From: Treponema sp. UBA4873
GTDB lineage: Bacteria > Spirochaetota > Spirochaetia > Treponematales > Treponemataceae
Reading direction: 5' to 3'
NCBI GenBank assembly: GCA_002399405.1
Contig: DHDP01000014.1
Coordinates: 107,122-171,121, forward strand
Length of the DNA: 64,000 nt
The stretch's first letter is position 1; every line of letters begins with the position of its first letter. The position numbers and the translations under genes were made by a program. Of the stretch, positions 34,793 through 42,869 are shown piece after piece. The notes under the pieces were generated by a model. That model did not search any database, was not told where the DNA came from, and saw only the letters and a list, made by a program, of their open reading frames with translations.

Positions 34793-35161
34793 TTAAAGAA
34801 CTTCCGGCGCGAGTGATACGATCTTCATAAAGTCCATATCACGAAGCTCACGGGCAACTGGTCCGAAAATACGTTTTCCCTTCGGATTCTTATCTCCGTC
34901 GACAATAACGCATGCGTTGTCGTCAAAGCGGATATACGTGCCGTCGGGGCGGCGGTATTCCTTCGCCTGACGCACAATGACCGCCTTTTCCACAGTTCCC
35001 TTTTTTATTGTAGATGTCGGAATAGCATCCTTAACAGCTACAACCACAATGTCACCAATACCGGCATACCGGCGGTGTGTACCGCCGAGAACTTTTATGC
35101 ACTGAACGATCTTTGCACCGGAGTTATCAGCAACAACCAAATTTGACTGCATCTGAATCAT
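34793..35161 (-). CDS. rplN: 50S ribosomal protein L14
   Basis: A 122-residue L14 of exact family length, starting MIQMQSNLVVADNSGAK and ending ELRDMDFMKIVSLAPEVL. It lies at the subunit interface. Confidence 0.97.
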   Translation of the reverse strand: MIQMQSNLVVADNSGAKIVQCIKVLGGTHRRYAGIGDIVVVAVKDAIPTSTIKKGTVEKAVIVRQAKEYRRPDGTYIRFDDNACVIVDGDKNPKGKRIFGPVARELRDMDFMKIVSLAPEVL

Positions 35162-35176
35162 ATTTCTGCTCCTGTG

Positions 35177-35452
35177 TTATTTCGCACGTTCAACGATTTC
35201 AGCAAGCCGCCAGCATTTGTTTTTGCTGAGCGGTCTGCATTCCACGATGCGTACGGTGTCGCCGATGCTGGCTTCATTCTTTTCATCATGGGCCATGTAC
35301 TTCTTTGACCGAGTGACATACTTCTTGTAAAGCCGGTCCATTTTTTTCTCTGATACAGAAACGACAACGGTTTTATCCATTTTGTCGCTCGTAACGATTC
35401 CCACAAACGCGCGGGAAACCGGCTTCTTTGTCTGAACAGTCTGTTCTTCCAC
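35177..35452 (-). CDS. rpsQ: 30S ribosomal protein S17
   Basis: A 91-residue S17 with GIVTSDKMDKTVVVSV and GDTVRIVECRPLSKNKCW. The start is GTG at 35452 with GGAG seven bases upstream. It binds the 5' domain of 16S rRNA. Confidence 0.94.
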   Translation of the reverse strand: MEEQTVQTKKPVSRAFVGIVTSDKMDKTVVVSVSEKKMDRLYKKYVTRSKKYMAHDEKNEASIGDTVRIVECRPLSKNKCWRLAEIVERAK

Positions 35453-35466
35453 GGTTCAGCTCCTAC

Positions 35467-35694
35467 TTATTTTGCTTCAGCAGCGTTTGCTTCCGCTTTT
35501 ACAGGAGCTTTCTGCTGAATGAACGTATTGAGGCGGGCTATTTCACGGCGCATCGTACGTTTCTGCATCGGGTTATCTACATGTGCAATCACCATCTTGA
35601 AACGGAGATCCATGTACTTCTTCTTCAGCTCATCACGCTTGGCAACGAGTTCGGCATAAGACAGTTCGTTATCTTTTACTTTTTTGTCAGCCAT
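35467..35694 (-). CDS. rpmC: 50S ribosomal protein L29
   Basis: A 75-residue L29 with DELSYAEL-type start (NELSYAELVAKRDELKKKYMDLRF), and a short Ala/Glu/Lys tail. ATG 35694 is chosen because GAGGAGG lies six bases upstream; the frame's GTG at 35709 overlaps that SD. It is near the exit tunnel. Confidence 0.93.
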   Translation of the reverse strand: MADKKVKDNELSYAELVAKRDELKKKYMDLRFKMVIAHVDNPMQKRTMRREIARLNTFIQQKAPVKAEANAAEAK

Positions 35695-35705
35695 CTTATT
35701 CCTCC

Positions 35706-36125
35706 TCACACTACCGTCGGTCTGTAAGCTATTTTTGTCGTAATCGGCAGTTTGCTCTGAGCAAGCTCAAGAGCGCGTGCGGCAACTTTAAGGTCCACAC
35801 CGCCGATTTCAAACAAAATCATACCGGGTTTTATGACAGCTGCCCAAAACTCCGGCGCACCTTTACCTTTACCCATACGGACTTCAGCCGGTTTCTTTGT
35901 TATCGGCTTATCCGGGAAAATGCGAATCCAGACCTTGCCTTTGCGGCTCAGTTCACGGTTAATGGCAACACGGGCTGCTTCAATAACCCTCGCATTCAGC
36001 CATGTCGGCTCCGTTGCGACAAGCGCAATATCGCCGAAGTCTATATTGTTGTCGCGTGTAGCAAAACCTTTTTCTCTGCCACGCTGCACCTTGCGGTGCA
36101 TGACTCTTTTCGGACTAAGCGGCAT
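35706..36125 (-). CDS. rplP: 50S ribosomal protein L16
   Basis: A 139-residue L16 of normal length with PKRVMHRKVQRGREKGFATR, RKGKVWIRIFPDKPITKKPAEVRMGKGKG and the FEIGGV segment. It organises the A-site tRNA-binding region. Confidence 0.97.
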   Translation of the reverse strand: MPLSPKRVMHRKVQRGREKGFATRDNNIDFGDIALVATEPTWLNARVIEAARVAINRELSRKGKVWIRIFPDKPITKKPAEVRMGKGKGAPEFWAAVIKPGMILFEIGGVDLKVAARALELAQSKLPITTKIAYRPTVV

Positions 36126-36128
36126 ATA

Positions 36129-36869
36129 CTAGCTCCTTGTTGATTTTTCAGCAGTATCCGAACCACCGGCCCTTTCCGAGCGTTCACGGCGCGGTTTACG
36201 TACCAGCTGACCGGCATCTTCATTCTGTTCGATGCCGTAGTTCATGCCATTATAGACCCAGACTTTTACGCCGATCTTACCGTACGTGGTAAGAGCTTCG
36301 TATGTACCGTAGTCAATATCAGCACGAAGTGTGTGAAGCGGAACACGTCCTTCCTTGTGCTCTTCGCTGCGTTTCATTTCCGCACCGCCGAGACGACCGG
36401 CAAGACGAATCTTGACACCCTGAGCACCTGCGCGCATCGCGTTGCTCACAGCCTGTTTCATAGCCTTGCGGTATGAACCATGACCGACGAGCTGACGTCC
36501 GACGTTTTCAGCGATCAGATTGGCGTTCAAATCGGCACGTTTGACTTCCTTGATCTTAATCTGAACTTTTTTCGGATCAAGTGTTTTCTGGATGTCGGCG
36601 CTTATCTTTTCGATTGTTGCGCCCTTCACACCAATAATAACGCCCGGGCGGGCAGTATGGATTACGATAGTAACCCGCTGCGGGTGACGAATAATTTCAA
36701 TCTCTGCAATATCGGCATTCTTGCATTCCGGAAGACTTGCAACCAGTTTTCTGATTTTCATGTCTTCAAGAACGAGGTCCGCATACTCGCGGGGATCTGC
36801 ATACCAGCGAGACTGCCAGGTTTTGTTTACACCGAGGCGTAAACCGATAGGACTAACTTTCTGACCCAC
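36129..36869 (-). CDS. rpsC: 30S ribosomal protein S3
   Basis: A 246-residue S3. The start is GTG at 36869 (then GQKVSPIGLRLG, the canonical N-terminus), with GGCGGG eight bases upstream; a TTG at 36893 would add eight atypical residues. The KH domain (about 60-105, VIHTARPGVIIGVKGATIEKI) and C-terminal RVPLHTLRADIDYG are clear. It forms the mRNA entry pore with S4 and S5. Confidence 0.94.
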   Translation of the reverse strand: MGQKVSPIGLRLGVNKTWQSRWYADPREYADLVLEDMKIRKLVASLPECKNADIAEIEIIRHPQRVTIVIHTARPGVIIGVKGATIEKISADIQKTLDPKKVQIKIKEVKRADLNANLIAENVGRQLVGHGSYRKAMKQAVSNAMRAGAQGVKIRLAGRLGGAEMKRSEEHKEGRVPLHTLRADIDYGTYEALTTYGKIGVKVWVYNGMNYGIEQNEDAGQLVRKPRRERSERAGGSDTAEKSTRS

Positions 36870-36870
36870 T

Positions 36871-37227
36871 TTATTTTCCCGCCTTTTCGTCAACGACGAC
36901 CGTAATATGACACATACGTTTCAGAAGCTGGTCAGCACGACCGCGAGCGCGGAACCAGACCCTCTTGAGTCTCGGACCGTCGTCAATTCTGATTTCTTTA
37001 ACGTACAACATGTCTTCATCCAGTTTATCGTTCGCATTGAGCGCGTTGGCCATAGCAGACTTCAGAGTAGAACTGATAAGACCGGCACCTTTCTGCGGCA
37101 TATTGGCAAGTATTGCCATTGCTTCGGAACAGGACTTCTGATTAATCACATGAGCGACAGGGCGAACCTTACTCGGAGATGCGATGAGGAATTTGGAAGT
37201 GGCTACATAACCTTTTTTCTCAGCCAT
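36871..37227 (-). CDS. rplV: 50S ribosomal protein L22
   Basis: A 118-residue L22 with KFLIASPSKVRPVAHVI and the tunnel-lining hairpin (about 80-100, RIDDGPRLKRVWFRARGRA). ATG 37227 has AGGTGG five bases upstream, so the GTG at 37236 is rejected. The hairpin is where erythromycin resistance mutations arise in other bacteria. Confidence 0.94.
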   Translation of the reverse strand: MAEKKGYVATSKFLIASPSKVRPVAHVINQKSCSEAMAILANMPQKGAGLISSTLKSAMANALNANDKLDEDMLYVKEIRIDDGPRLKRVWFRARGRADQLLKRMCHITVVVDEKAGK

Positions 37228-37238
37228 AATATCCACCT

Positions 37239-37589
37239 TTATTTAGCTGCAGGCTTTGACGCCGCTGCTGCTTTAGGAGCACCGGCTGCCGGTGCCGCAG
37301 GAGCTGCCTTTGCCGCAGCTGCCGCTTTGTCTGTACCGCCATGGGCGCGGAAAATACGGGTCGGAGAAAATTCCCCGAGCTTATGTCCGACGAGGTTTTC
37401 TGTGATATACACAGGAATCCATGACTTGCCATTGTATACGGAAATAGTATTTCCGACCATTTCCGGGATGATTGTAGAGCAGCGGGAATATGTTTTGATC
37501 ATTTTCCTGTCGGCCTCTTTGTTCATCGATAAAATTTTCTTGTAAAGGCTCTTTTCCACAAAAGGACCTTTTTTAACAGATCTTGACAC
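37239..37589 (-). CDS. rpsS: 30S ribosomal protein S19 with extended C-terminus
   Basis: A 116-residue S19. The first ~88 residues are normal (SRSVKKGPFVEKSLYKK, IPEMVGNTISVYNGK, GHKLGEFSPTRIFRAHGG). About 28 residues of Lys/Ala/Pro follow, a tail unusual for S19. Confidence 0.94.
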   Translation of the reverse strand: MSRSVKKGPFVEKSLYKKILSMNKEADRKMIKTYSRCSTIIPEMVGNTISVYNGKSWIPVYITENLVGHKLGEFSPTRIFRAHGGTDKAAAAAKAAPAAPAAGAPKAAAASKPAAK

Positions 37590-37606
37590 TGCTATCTCCT
37601 ATGCAA

Positions 37607-38431
37607 CTACTTCTTTCGGCGCGAAACAATAAAATTGCTCGACGTCTTCCGCTTGTTGCGGGTTTTATAGCCCTTGCAAGGCTGTCCCCATGGAGTAACA
37701 GGGCTACGTCCTTTACCTTTACCTTCACCACCACCAAGCGGATGATCGACAGGGTTCATAGCCATACCGCGAACGGTCGGGCGGACACCCATCCAGCGAC
37801 GGTGACCGGCCTTACCGAGCTGTACGTTCATGTGTTCTTCGTTTCCGACAACACCGATCGTCGCATAGCATTTGCCGTTCACTTTGCGCATTTCGCTTGA
37901 CGGAAGACGAATGATGACATAATCACCTTCGCTGCCGGCAATCATTGCACTTGCACCGGCGGAACGGACAAGCTGCCCGCCGCGGCCAAGCGTAAGTTCA
38001 ATATTGTGCACTGTGAATCCGACAGGAATCATGTTGAGCGGAAGAGCGTTTCCCACTACAGGAGTTGCCTTCTCGCCTGCCATAATTTTCTGTCCGACCT
38101 GAAGACCTTTCGGTGCAATAATATACCGTTTGTCTCCATCCGCATAAAAAACAAGGGCGATATTAGCGCTGCGGTTCGGATCGTACTCAATAGTTTTGAC
38201 CGTTCCCGGAATACCGTGCTTATCGCGCTTGAAGTCAATCTCACGATACTTCTGTTTGTGTCCGCCGCCCTGATGGCGTACTGCAATACGTCCACCGGCA
38301 CCGCGTCCGCCGTGAGATATCTTTCCTGACGTCAGTCTTTTTTCGGGTTTATCTGCCGTCAGTTCATCTCTGACCAGGTCGACGCGCCCGCGCGTTCCTG
38401 CAGTCATCGGCTTAAATATCTTAAGAGCCAT
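37607..38431 (-). CDS. rplB: 50S ribosomal protein L2
   Basis: A 274-residue L2 of normal length. It contains the peptidyl-transferase-near GVRPTVRGMAMNPVDHPLGGGEG (His conserved) and the RNA-binding GRIAVRHQGGGHKQKYR. It follows rplW by 25 bases. Confidence 0.97.
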   Translation of the reverse strand: MALKIFKPMTAGTRGRVDLVRDELTADKPEKRLTSGKISHGGRGAGGRIAVRHQGGGHKQKYREIDFKRDKHGIPGTVKTIEYDPNRSANIALVFYADGDKRYIIAPKGLQVGQKIMAGEKATPVVGNALPLNMIPVGFTVHNIELTLGRGGQLVRSAGASAMIAGSEGDYVIIRLPSSEMRKVNGKCYATIGVVGNEEHMNVQLGKAGHRRWMGVRPTVRGMAMNPVDHPLGGGEGKGKGRSPVTPWGQPCKGYKTRNKRKTSSNFIVSRRKK

Positions 38432-38456
38432 TTTAGTTCCCCTTAATCCTTAAGGC

Positions 38457-38741
38457 TCACACGCCTTCGAATGCCTGGATTTTTTCACCAGGAGCGACGC
38501 GTACAATTGCCTTTTTATAGGAAGATGTAAGGCCGGGTATACCGCGGCCGCGTTTCATCTTTCCAGCAACATTCATCGTCGTGCAGTCAACAACCTTCAC
38601 ATTAAAAAGCCTACGGACAGCTTCTTTTATCTGAATTTTTGTTGCATCAGGACGAACGATGAACACATATTTATCCTGCTCGCGGAGAGCATTTGCCTTT
38701 TCTGAAATAACCGGCTCAATAAGAACATCTTCAAGATTCAT
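38457..38741 (-). CDS. rplW: 50S ribosomal protein L23
   Basis: A 94-residue L23 starting with DVLIEPVISEKANALREQDKYVF; the C-terminus has GRGIPGLTSSYKKAIVR. It forms the docking site for SRP and trigger factor at the exit tunnel. Its ATG overlaps the rplD stop. Confidence 0.95.
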   Translation of the reverse strand: MNLEDVLIEPVISEKANALREQDKYVFIVRPDATKIQIKEAVRRLFNVKVVDCTTMNVAGKMKRGRGIPGLTSSYKKAIVRVAPGEKIQAFEGV

Positions 38742-39382
38742 TATTCAGCCTCCTTTGTTTCACCAGCATAAAACTGTGACAGATTTTTCACAGCGCTTTC
38801 AAGAGCAATGATTTTGCGTCCATAAAACAGGTCATGTGCACGCAGGCGATTGAACGACAGGAACGACAGCGTCGGAATATTACGTCCGGCCTGCTTTATC
38901 TTCGCATCATCATCCTTCAGGATGATTACCGTGCGCTCTCCGTCGGAGAAGTTCTTAAGAATCTTTACCAGATCCTTTGTTTTACCGCTTTCAATAGTAA
39001 AATCTTCCACAACAGTAAGCCTGTCACTCTGTGCCTGAAGGCTCAGAATGGATTTCATGGCAAGACGTTTTTCCTGCTTCGGAATCGCATAGCTGTAATC
39101 CTTCGGTTTCGGTCCGAATATCGTACCGCCGCCGACAGTAATCGGAGACTTCGTATCACCACGGCGTGCGTGGCCCGTTCCCTTCTGTTTATACGGCTTT
39201 GCATTCGTTCCGTGCACTTCGGCCCGTCCTTTCGTACATGCCGTTCCGGTGCGCATATTTGCTAATTCATTAGTGATGGCATAGTAAATAACATCTTCAT
39301 TCACGGGGAGACCGAATACGTTATCATCAAGAGTAATCGTACGCAGCTCTTTACCATCGACTGAATAGACCTTCTTTTCCAT
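38741..39382 (-). CDS. rplD: 50S ribosomal protein L4
   Basis: A 213-residue L4 with the basic loop KPYKQKGTGHARRGDTKSP and GGGTIFGPKPKDYSYAIP. ATG 39382 follows a weak AAGGT site; a GTG at 39391 is the alternative. L4 represses the S10 operon in E. coli. Confidence 0.93.
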   Translation of the reverse strand: MEKKVYSVDGKELRTITLDDNVFGLPVNEDVIYYAITNELANMRTGTACTKGRAEVHGTNAKPYKQKGTGHARRGDTKSPITVGGGTIFGPKPKDYSYAIPKQEKRLAMKSILSLQAQSDRLTVVEDFTIESGKTKDLVKILKNFSDGERTVIILKDDDAKIKQAGRNIPTLSFLSFNRLRAHDLFYGRKIIALESAVKNLSQFYAGETKEAE

Positions 39383-39400
39383 AGTAGTCACCTTCTGTCG

Positions 39401-40024
39401 TTATTTCTTTACCGCGGACTTGACGATCAGCGTACAGTCTTTATTCCCGGGAACAGCCCCGCGAACCATAACTACATTCAGCTCAGGATCAACTTTCACA
39501 ATCTTGAGATTCTGAACAGTAACACGTTTGAACCCCATATGACCGGGCATTCTGATGTTCTTAAAGCTGTGTCCGGGAGTCGTGCACATTCCGGTACCAC
39601 CCTGCTCACGATGAAATTTTGAACCGTGAGTCGCGCGTCCGCCGTGCATTCCCCAGCGTTTCATAACGCCCTGGAATCCTTTACCTTTCGAGGTAGCCGT
39701 GACATCAAGAAAACGCGAACCGTCGAACAGTTCCAGACCAATCTGGTCGCCGATTTTCACATCGGCCTTTTCAAAGTCACGAAACTCTTTAAGTGTCCGT
39801 TTCGGGGTAATGTTTTCAGGAAACTGGCCTTTATATGATTTTGTAAGCGCCACCGGTTTAACTTCATCAACACCGAGGACGACAGCATCATAGCCGTTAG
39901 TTTCCTTTGTTCTCGCAGCAACGACAGTATTCGGATCGATGCGGATCACGGTTACCGGTATAAGGTTTCCGCTTTCATCGAAGATCTGTGTCATTCCCAC
40001 TTTCTTTGCAATCAGACCTTTCAT
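39401..40024 (-). CDS. rplC: 50S ribosomal protein L3
   Basis: A 207-residue L3 starting KGLIAKKVGMTQIFDESG, with the peptidyl-transferase loop MKRWGMHGGRATHGSKFHR and GHMGFKRVTVQNL. Normal position after rpsJ. Confidence 0.97.
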   Translation of the reverse strand: MKGLIAKKVGMTQIFDESGNLIPVTVIRIDPNTVVAARTKETNGYDAVVLGVDEVKPVALTKSYKGQFPENITPKRTLKEFRDFEKADVKIGDQIGLELFDGSRFLDVTATSKGKGFQGVMKRWGMHGGRATHGSKFHREQGGTGMCTTPGHSFKNIRMPGHMGFKRVTVQNLKIVKVDPELNVVMVRGAVPGNKDCTLIVKSAVKK

Positions 40025-40081
40025 TCTGATATTCTCCTATGAGCCGAAGAAGTTCCCTTCTCCGCCTCTTTTCGGCCGCCA

Positions 40082-40137
40082 TCCCGGATCCTCGGGACCG
40101 TACCGTTTATTTAAGCAGTTCTGCCTGACAGGCAGAA
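40082..40137 (-). promoter_or_regulatory. Paired hairpins in the rpsJ-rplC gap
   Basis: The 114-base gap holds two perfect inverted repeats: TCCCG/CGGGA (40082-40097) and TTCTGCCTG/CAGGCAGAA (40119-40137, 9-bp stem). No U tract follows, so they look like an mRNA-stability or ribosomal-protein-binding element rather than a terminator. Confidence 0.5.
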
Positions 40138-40138
40138 T

Positions 40139-40447
40139 TTACTGCTTTACTTTTACTTCAACACCGGCAGGCAGCTCCAGCTTCATGAGTGAATCCATCA
40201 CGTCTGAAGTAGGATTAAGAATGTCGATAAGACGTTTATGCGTACGCATTTCGAACTGCTCACGTGACTTTTTATTGACATGTGGCGAACGAAGCACCGT
40301 AACCTTATTTATTCTTGTCGGAAGCGGAATCGGTCCGGAAACCTTAGCACCCGCTTTCTGTACAGTCTGCACGATGGCTTTTGCACTCTGATCGATCACT
40401 TCTGCATCGTATGCGCGCAGCGTGACACGAATCTTACCGTTAGCCAT
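40139..40447 (-). CDS. rpsJ: 30S ribosomal protein S10 (NusE)
   Basis: A 102-residue S10 with IRVTLRAYDAEVIDQSAK and PLPTRINKVTVLRSPHVNKKSREQFEMRTHKR. It has a ribosomal role and an antitermination role as NusE. It is the first ribosomal-protein gene of the S10 cluster, directly downstream of tuf. Confidence 0.97.
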   Translation of the reverse strand: MANGKIRVTLRAYDAEVIDQSAKAIVQTVQKAGAKVSGPIPLPTRINKVTVLRSPHVNKKSREQFEMRTHKRLIDILNPTSDVMDSLMKLELPAGVEVKVKQ

Positions 40448-40468
40448 TATTCCTCCAATCGTAAGGAA

Positions 40469-40501
40469 GGAGCCTGAAGTTCTAAAAAAACAACAGGCTC
40501 C
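40469..40501 (-). terminator. Hairpin attenuator between tuf and rpsJ
   Basis: GGAGCCTG (40469-40476) pairs with CAGGCTCC (40494-40501) around a loop containing seven As. No strong U tract follows it, so it is probably a partial terminator or processing site that raises tuf expression relative to the downstream genes. Confidence 0.5.
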
Positions 40502-40514
40502 GTCGATTACGAAA

Positions 40515-41711
40515 TTACGCCATAATCTTTACAACCTGTCCTGAAGCGATCGTGTGACCACCTTCACGGATAGCAAGTTTAAGTCCCTCGTCCATAGCGA
40601 TCGGGTGAATAAGTTCACCCAGAATCTTTACGTTGTCGCCCGGTTTTACCATCTGAACGCCCGGTTCAAGCTCGATCGTTCCGGTAATATCAGTTGTACG
40701 GAAATAGAACTGCGGACGATAACCCGTAAAGAACGGCTTTTTGCGTCCACCCTCAGCTTCCGTCAGAACGTAAATCTGAGCTTCGAACTTCGTATGCGGA
40801 TGAATTGTACCCGGCTTTGCGAGAACCTGACCGCGTTCAACGTCTTTTTTCTCAATACCGCGGAGAAGAATACCGACGTTGTCACCGGCCATACCCTGAT
40901 CGAGAGTCTTCTGGAACATTTCAATGCCGGTTACTGTCGATTTTACCGTCGGCTTAATACCGATGATTTCAACTTCATCGTTCATATTGATGATACCGCG
41001 TTCAATACGGCCGGTTACAACAGTACCGCGGCCGGTGATTGTGAAGATGTCTTCAATCGGCATAAGGAACGGTTTTTCATCATCGCGGACAGGATCGTCG
41101 AACCACGTATCCATAGCCGTAAGCAGTTCCTCGATGCATTTTGTATTCGCCGGATCTTCAGGATTGTTCAGTGCCTTGAAAGCAGATCCCTTGATAATCG
41201 GTGTATCTTCGGCGAATCCGTACTTCTTGACTGTATCCTTAACGTCTTCAACGGCCATTTCAATCATGTCATCCGCTTCGGAAGGATCGAACTGATCGCA
41301 CTTGTTAAGGAATACGATGATCTTCGGAACGCCGACCTGACGCGCGAGAAGAAGGTGCTCTTTCGTCTGGGGCATACAGCCGTCAGGAGCAGAAACAACA
41401 AGAATTGCTCCATCCATCTGAGCAGCACCGGTGATCATGTTTTTGATATAGTCCGCATGTCCCGGGCAGTCGATGTGGGCATAGTGACGCTTATCAGACT
41501 GATACTCAAGGTGGCGGGTGTTGATTGTAATACCGCGTGCCTTTTCCTCAGGAGCATTATCGATTTCATCATACTTGAGAGCATGGTCACCGTACTTGCG
41601 TGCGCAGTACTGTGTGATTGCAGCTGACAGAGTGGTCTTACCATGGTCTACGTGGCCGATGGTTCCAACGTTCATGTGGGGCTTAGTTCTGACGAACTTT
41701 TCCTTTGCCAT
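40515..41711 (-). CDS. tuf: Translation elongation factor Tu
   Basis: A 398-residue EF-Tu that brings aminoacyl-tRNA to the ribosome. The GTPase motifs are GHVDHGKTT (G1), RGITIN (G2), DCPGH (G3), NKCD (G4) and GSAF (G5). Domains II and III are complete to VVKIMA. AAGGAG lies seven bases before the ATG. It is first in the superoperon, preceded by a ~480-nt leader and a consensus promoter. No fusA is next to it. Confidence 0.98.
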   Translation of the reverse strand: MAKEKFVRTKPHMNVGTIGHVDHGKTTLSAAITQYCARKYGDHALKYDEIDNAPEEKARGITINTRHLEYQSDKRHYAHIDCPGHADYIKNMITGAAQMDGAILVVSAPDGCMPQTKEHLLLARQVGVPKIIVFLNKCDQFDPSEADDMIEMAVEDVKDTVKKYGFAEDTPIIKGSAFKALNNPEDPANTKCIEELLTAMDTWFDDPVRDDEKPFLMPIEDIFTITGRGTVVTGRIERGIINMNDEVEIIGIKPTVKSTVTGIEMFQKTLDQGMAGDNVGILLRGIEKKDVERGQVLAKPGTIHPHTKFEAQIYVLTEAEGGRKKPFFTGYRPQFYFRTTDITGTIELEPGVQMVKPGDNVKILGELIHPIAMDEGLKLAIREGGHTIASGQVVKIMA

Positions 41712-42195
41712 GATTTTCTCCTTGCCGGATTTTTCTGATCCGACATACTTAATTTTATGTGTTGCACTTTAAGCCAGAACGGGTCAGTTTTCTACAGAAA
41801 ATGCCGCATTCGCATACACACTATTAATTGCCTGGATTGATAAGATGAGAAGTGATAAGACGGATAAAGAACTTTTCGTTCCCTCACAGCATTCCATAAT
41901 TTCGGAACACTCTGGGCCGGTACCACCGATCATCATCAAACTTAGCATTTTGATAACTGGTTTGGCATCCTCGAGCCTAACAGTCTGCAAGCAGACCAGC
42001 CAGAAACCCTCGATGCGTTCCAATCACCAATTTATATCATCTGCCGACGGCAGTTGAATATCGCAAGCAAGGGCTGTATTCACCTGAAAGCCGCTTTTCA
42101 GCGACTGACTTTACGGTAACACCGGACGTATTGTCCGTCTGACTCTCAAAGAACCCTTTAAACTGCCACTACCCCTATTCAGATACTGACAGAGT
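41712..42195 (-). ncRNA. Long structured 5' leader of tuf (candidate cis-regulatory RNA)
   Basis: There is no credible gene in these ~480 bases between the tuf promoter and its ATG. Instead the leftward transcript can form many helices in order: AAAGAACTC (42200-42192) with GGGTTCTTT (42156-42148); a 5-bp hairpin at 42123-42137; a GAAA-tetraloop hairpin GTCGCT-GAAA-AGCGGC (42090-42105); a GTCTGC/GCAGAC hairpin (41983-41996); ATCAAA/TTTGAT (41935-41954); and an 11-bp stem with one mismatch (41885-41895 with 41904-41914). It lacks tmRNA, RNase P RNA, SRP RNA and T-box hallmarks that I know. A regulatory leader or embedded sRNA is the best reading. Confidence 0.6.
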
Positions 42196-42201
42196 TCTTT
42201 A

Positions 42202-42230
42202 GTTATACATGTTTTAGAAAGTTATGTCAA
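42202..42230 (-). promoter_or_regulatory. Strong promoter of the tuf superoperon
   Basis: Minus strand: consensus -35 TTGACA (42225-42230), 17-bp spacer, -10 TATAAC (42202-42207). The start of transcription is predicted near 42195, far upstream of tuf. Confidence 0.8.
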
Positions 42231-42288
42231 TCAGCGCAGCACTAAACCGCACATTCCTCCGCAAGACCTTATTCTTTAAAGACAAAAG

Positions 42289-42310
42289 AGCCCGCCGGGA
42301 AAGGCGGGCT
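42289..42310 (-). terminator. Terminator after rpsG
   Basis: Perfect 8-bp stem AGCCCGCC (42289-42296) / GGCGGGCT (42303-42310), followed leftwards by an A-rich plus strand (U-rich RNA, interrupted). It closes the secE-to-rpsG operon just upstream of the tuf promoter. Confidence 0.78.
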
Positions 42311-42380
42311 GTTGTAAAACGAGTTTTCGTACGAAAACTCAGGAAGCAGGAAAAACAGGAGGTTCTTCCTGCAGCCGGTA

Positions 42381-42851
42381 CTACCACCTGTAATGTGCAA
42401 AAGCCTTGTTGGCTTCCGCCATTTTGTGTGTATCTTCCTTCTTTTTGAAGGCCGTACCGGTATTGTTGTACGCGTCGAGCAGTTCAGCGGAAAGCGTATC
42501 AGCCATACCGTGACCGCTGCGTGAACGCGCCGCATCGATAACCCAGCGCATTGCGAGAGCTTCGCGGCGTGAATCGCGGATTTCCACCGGAACCTGATAA
42601 GTTGCACCGCCGACGCGGCGGGACTTAACTTCAACCATCGGTTTTACGTTATCGAGCGCTTTAAGGAATACTTCAAGCGGATCCTTGTCGGTCTTAGTCT
42701 TGAGGTTATCCATAGCAGTGTAAACGATTTTCTTGCAGGTTTCTTTCTTTCCCTGAAGCATCATGCGTGTGATGAATTTGGAAACAACCTTGCTGTTGTA
42801 TTTGACATCCGGAGTAATCGGACGGTCAATGGACTTCTTATGTCTTCCCAT
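42381..42851 (-). CDS. rpsG: 30S ribosomal protein S7
   Basis: A 156-residue S7 with KFITRMMLQGKKETCKKIVYTAMD, KSRRVGGATYQVPVEI and RRWVIDAARSRSGHGM-type sequence (MRWVIDAARSRSGHGM). It nucleates the 30S head and represses the str operon in E. coli. It follows rpsL; fusA, usually next, is absent. Confidence 0.97.
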   Translation of the reverse strand: MGRHKKSIDRPITPDVKYNSKVVSKFITRMMLQGKKETCKKIVYTAMDNLKTKTDKDPLEVFLKALDNVKPMVEVKSRRVGGATYQVPVEIRDSRREALAMRWVIDAARSRSGHGMADTLSAELLDAYNNTGTAFKKKEDTHKMAEANKAFAHYRW

Positions 42852-42869
42852 AATATACCTCCGTTATCC

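Noticed and set aside
41784..42023. A 79-codon leftward ORF in the tuf leader with a hydrophobic stretch
   Set aside because: It starts with TTG, has no Shine-Dalgarno, resembles no protein I know and overlaps strong RNA hairpins; the region is better explained as a structured leader.
41712..42195. tmRNA, RNase P RNA, SRP RNA or T-box in the tuf leader
   Set aside because: None of their hallmark sequences (tRNA-like ends with TTCGA, GAGGAAAGTCC-type P4 strand, SRP apical loop, T-box GGTGG-type element in context) was found.
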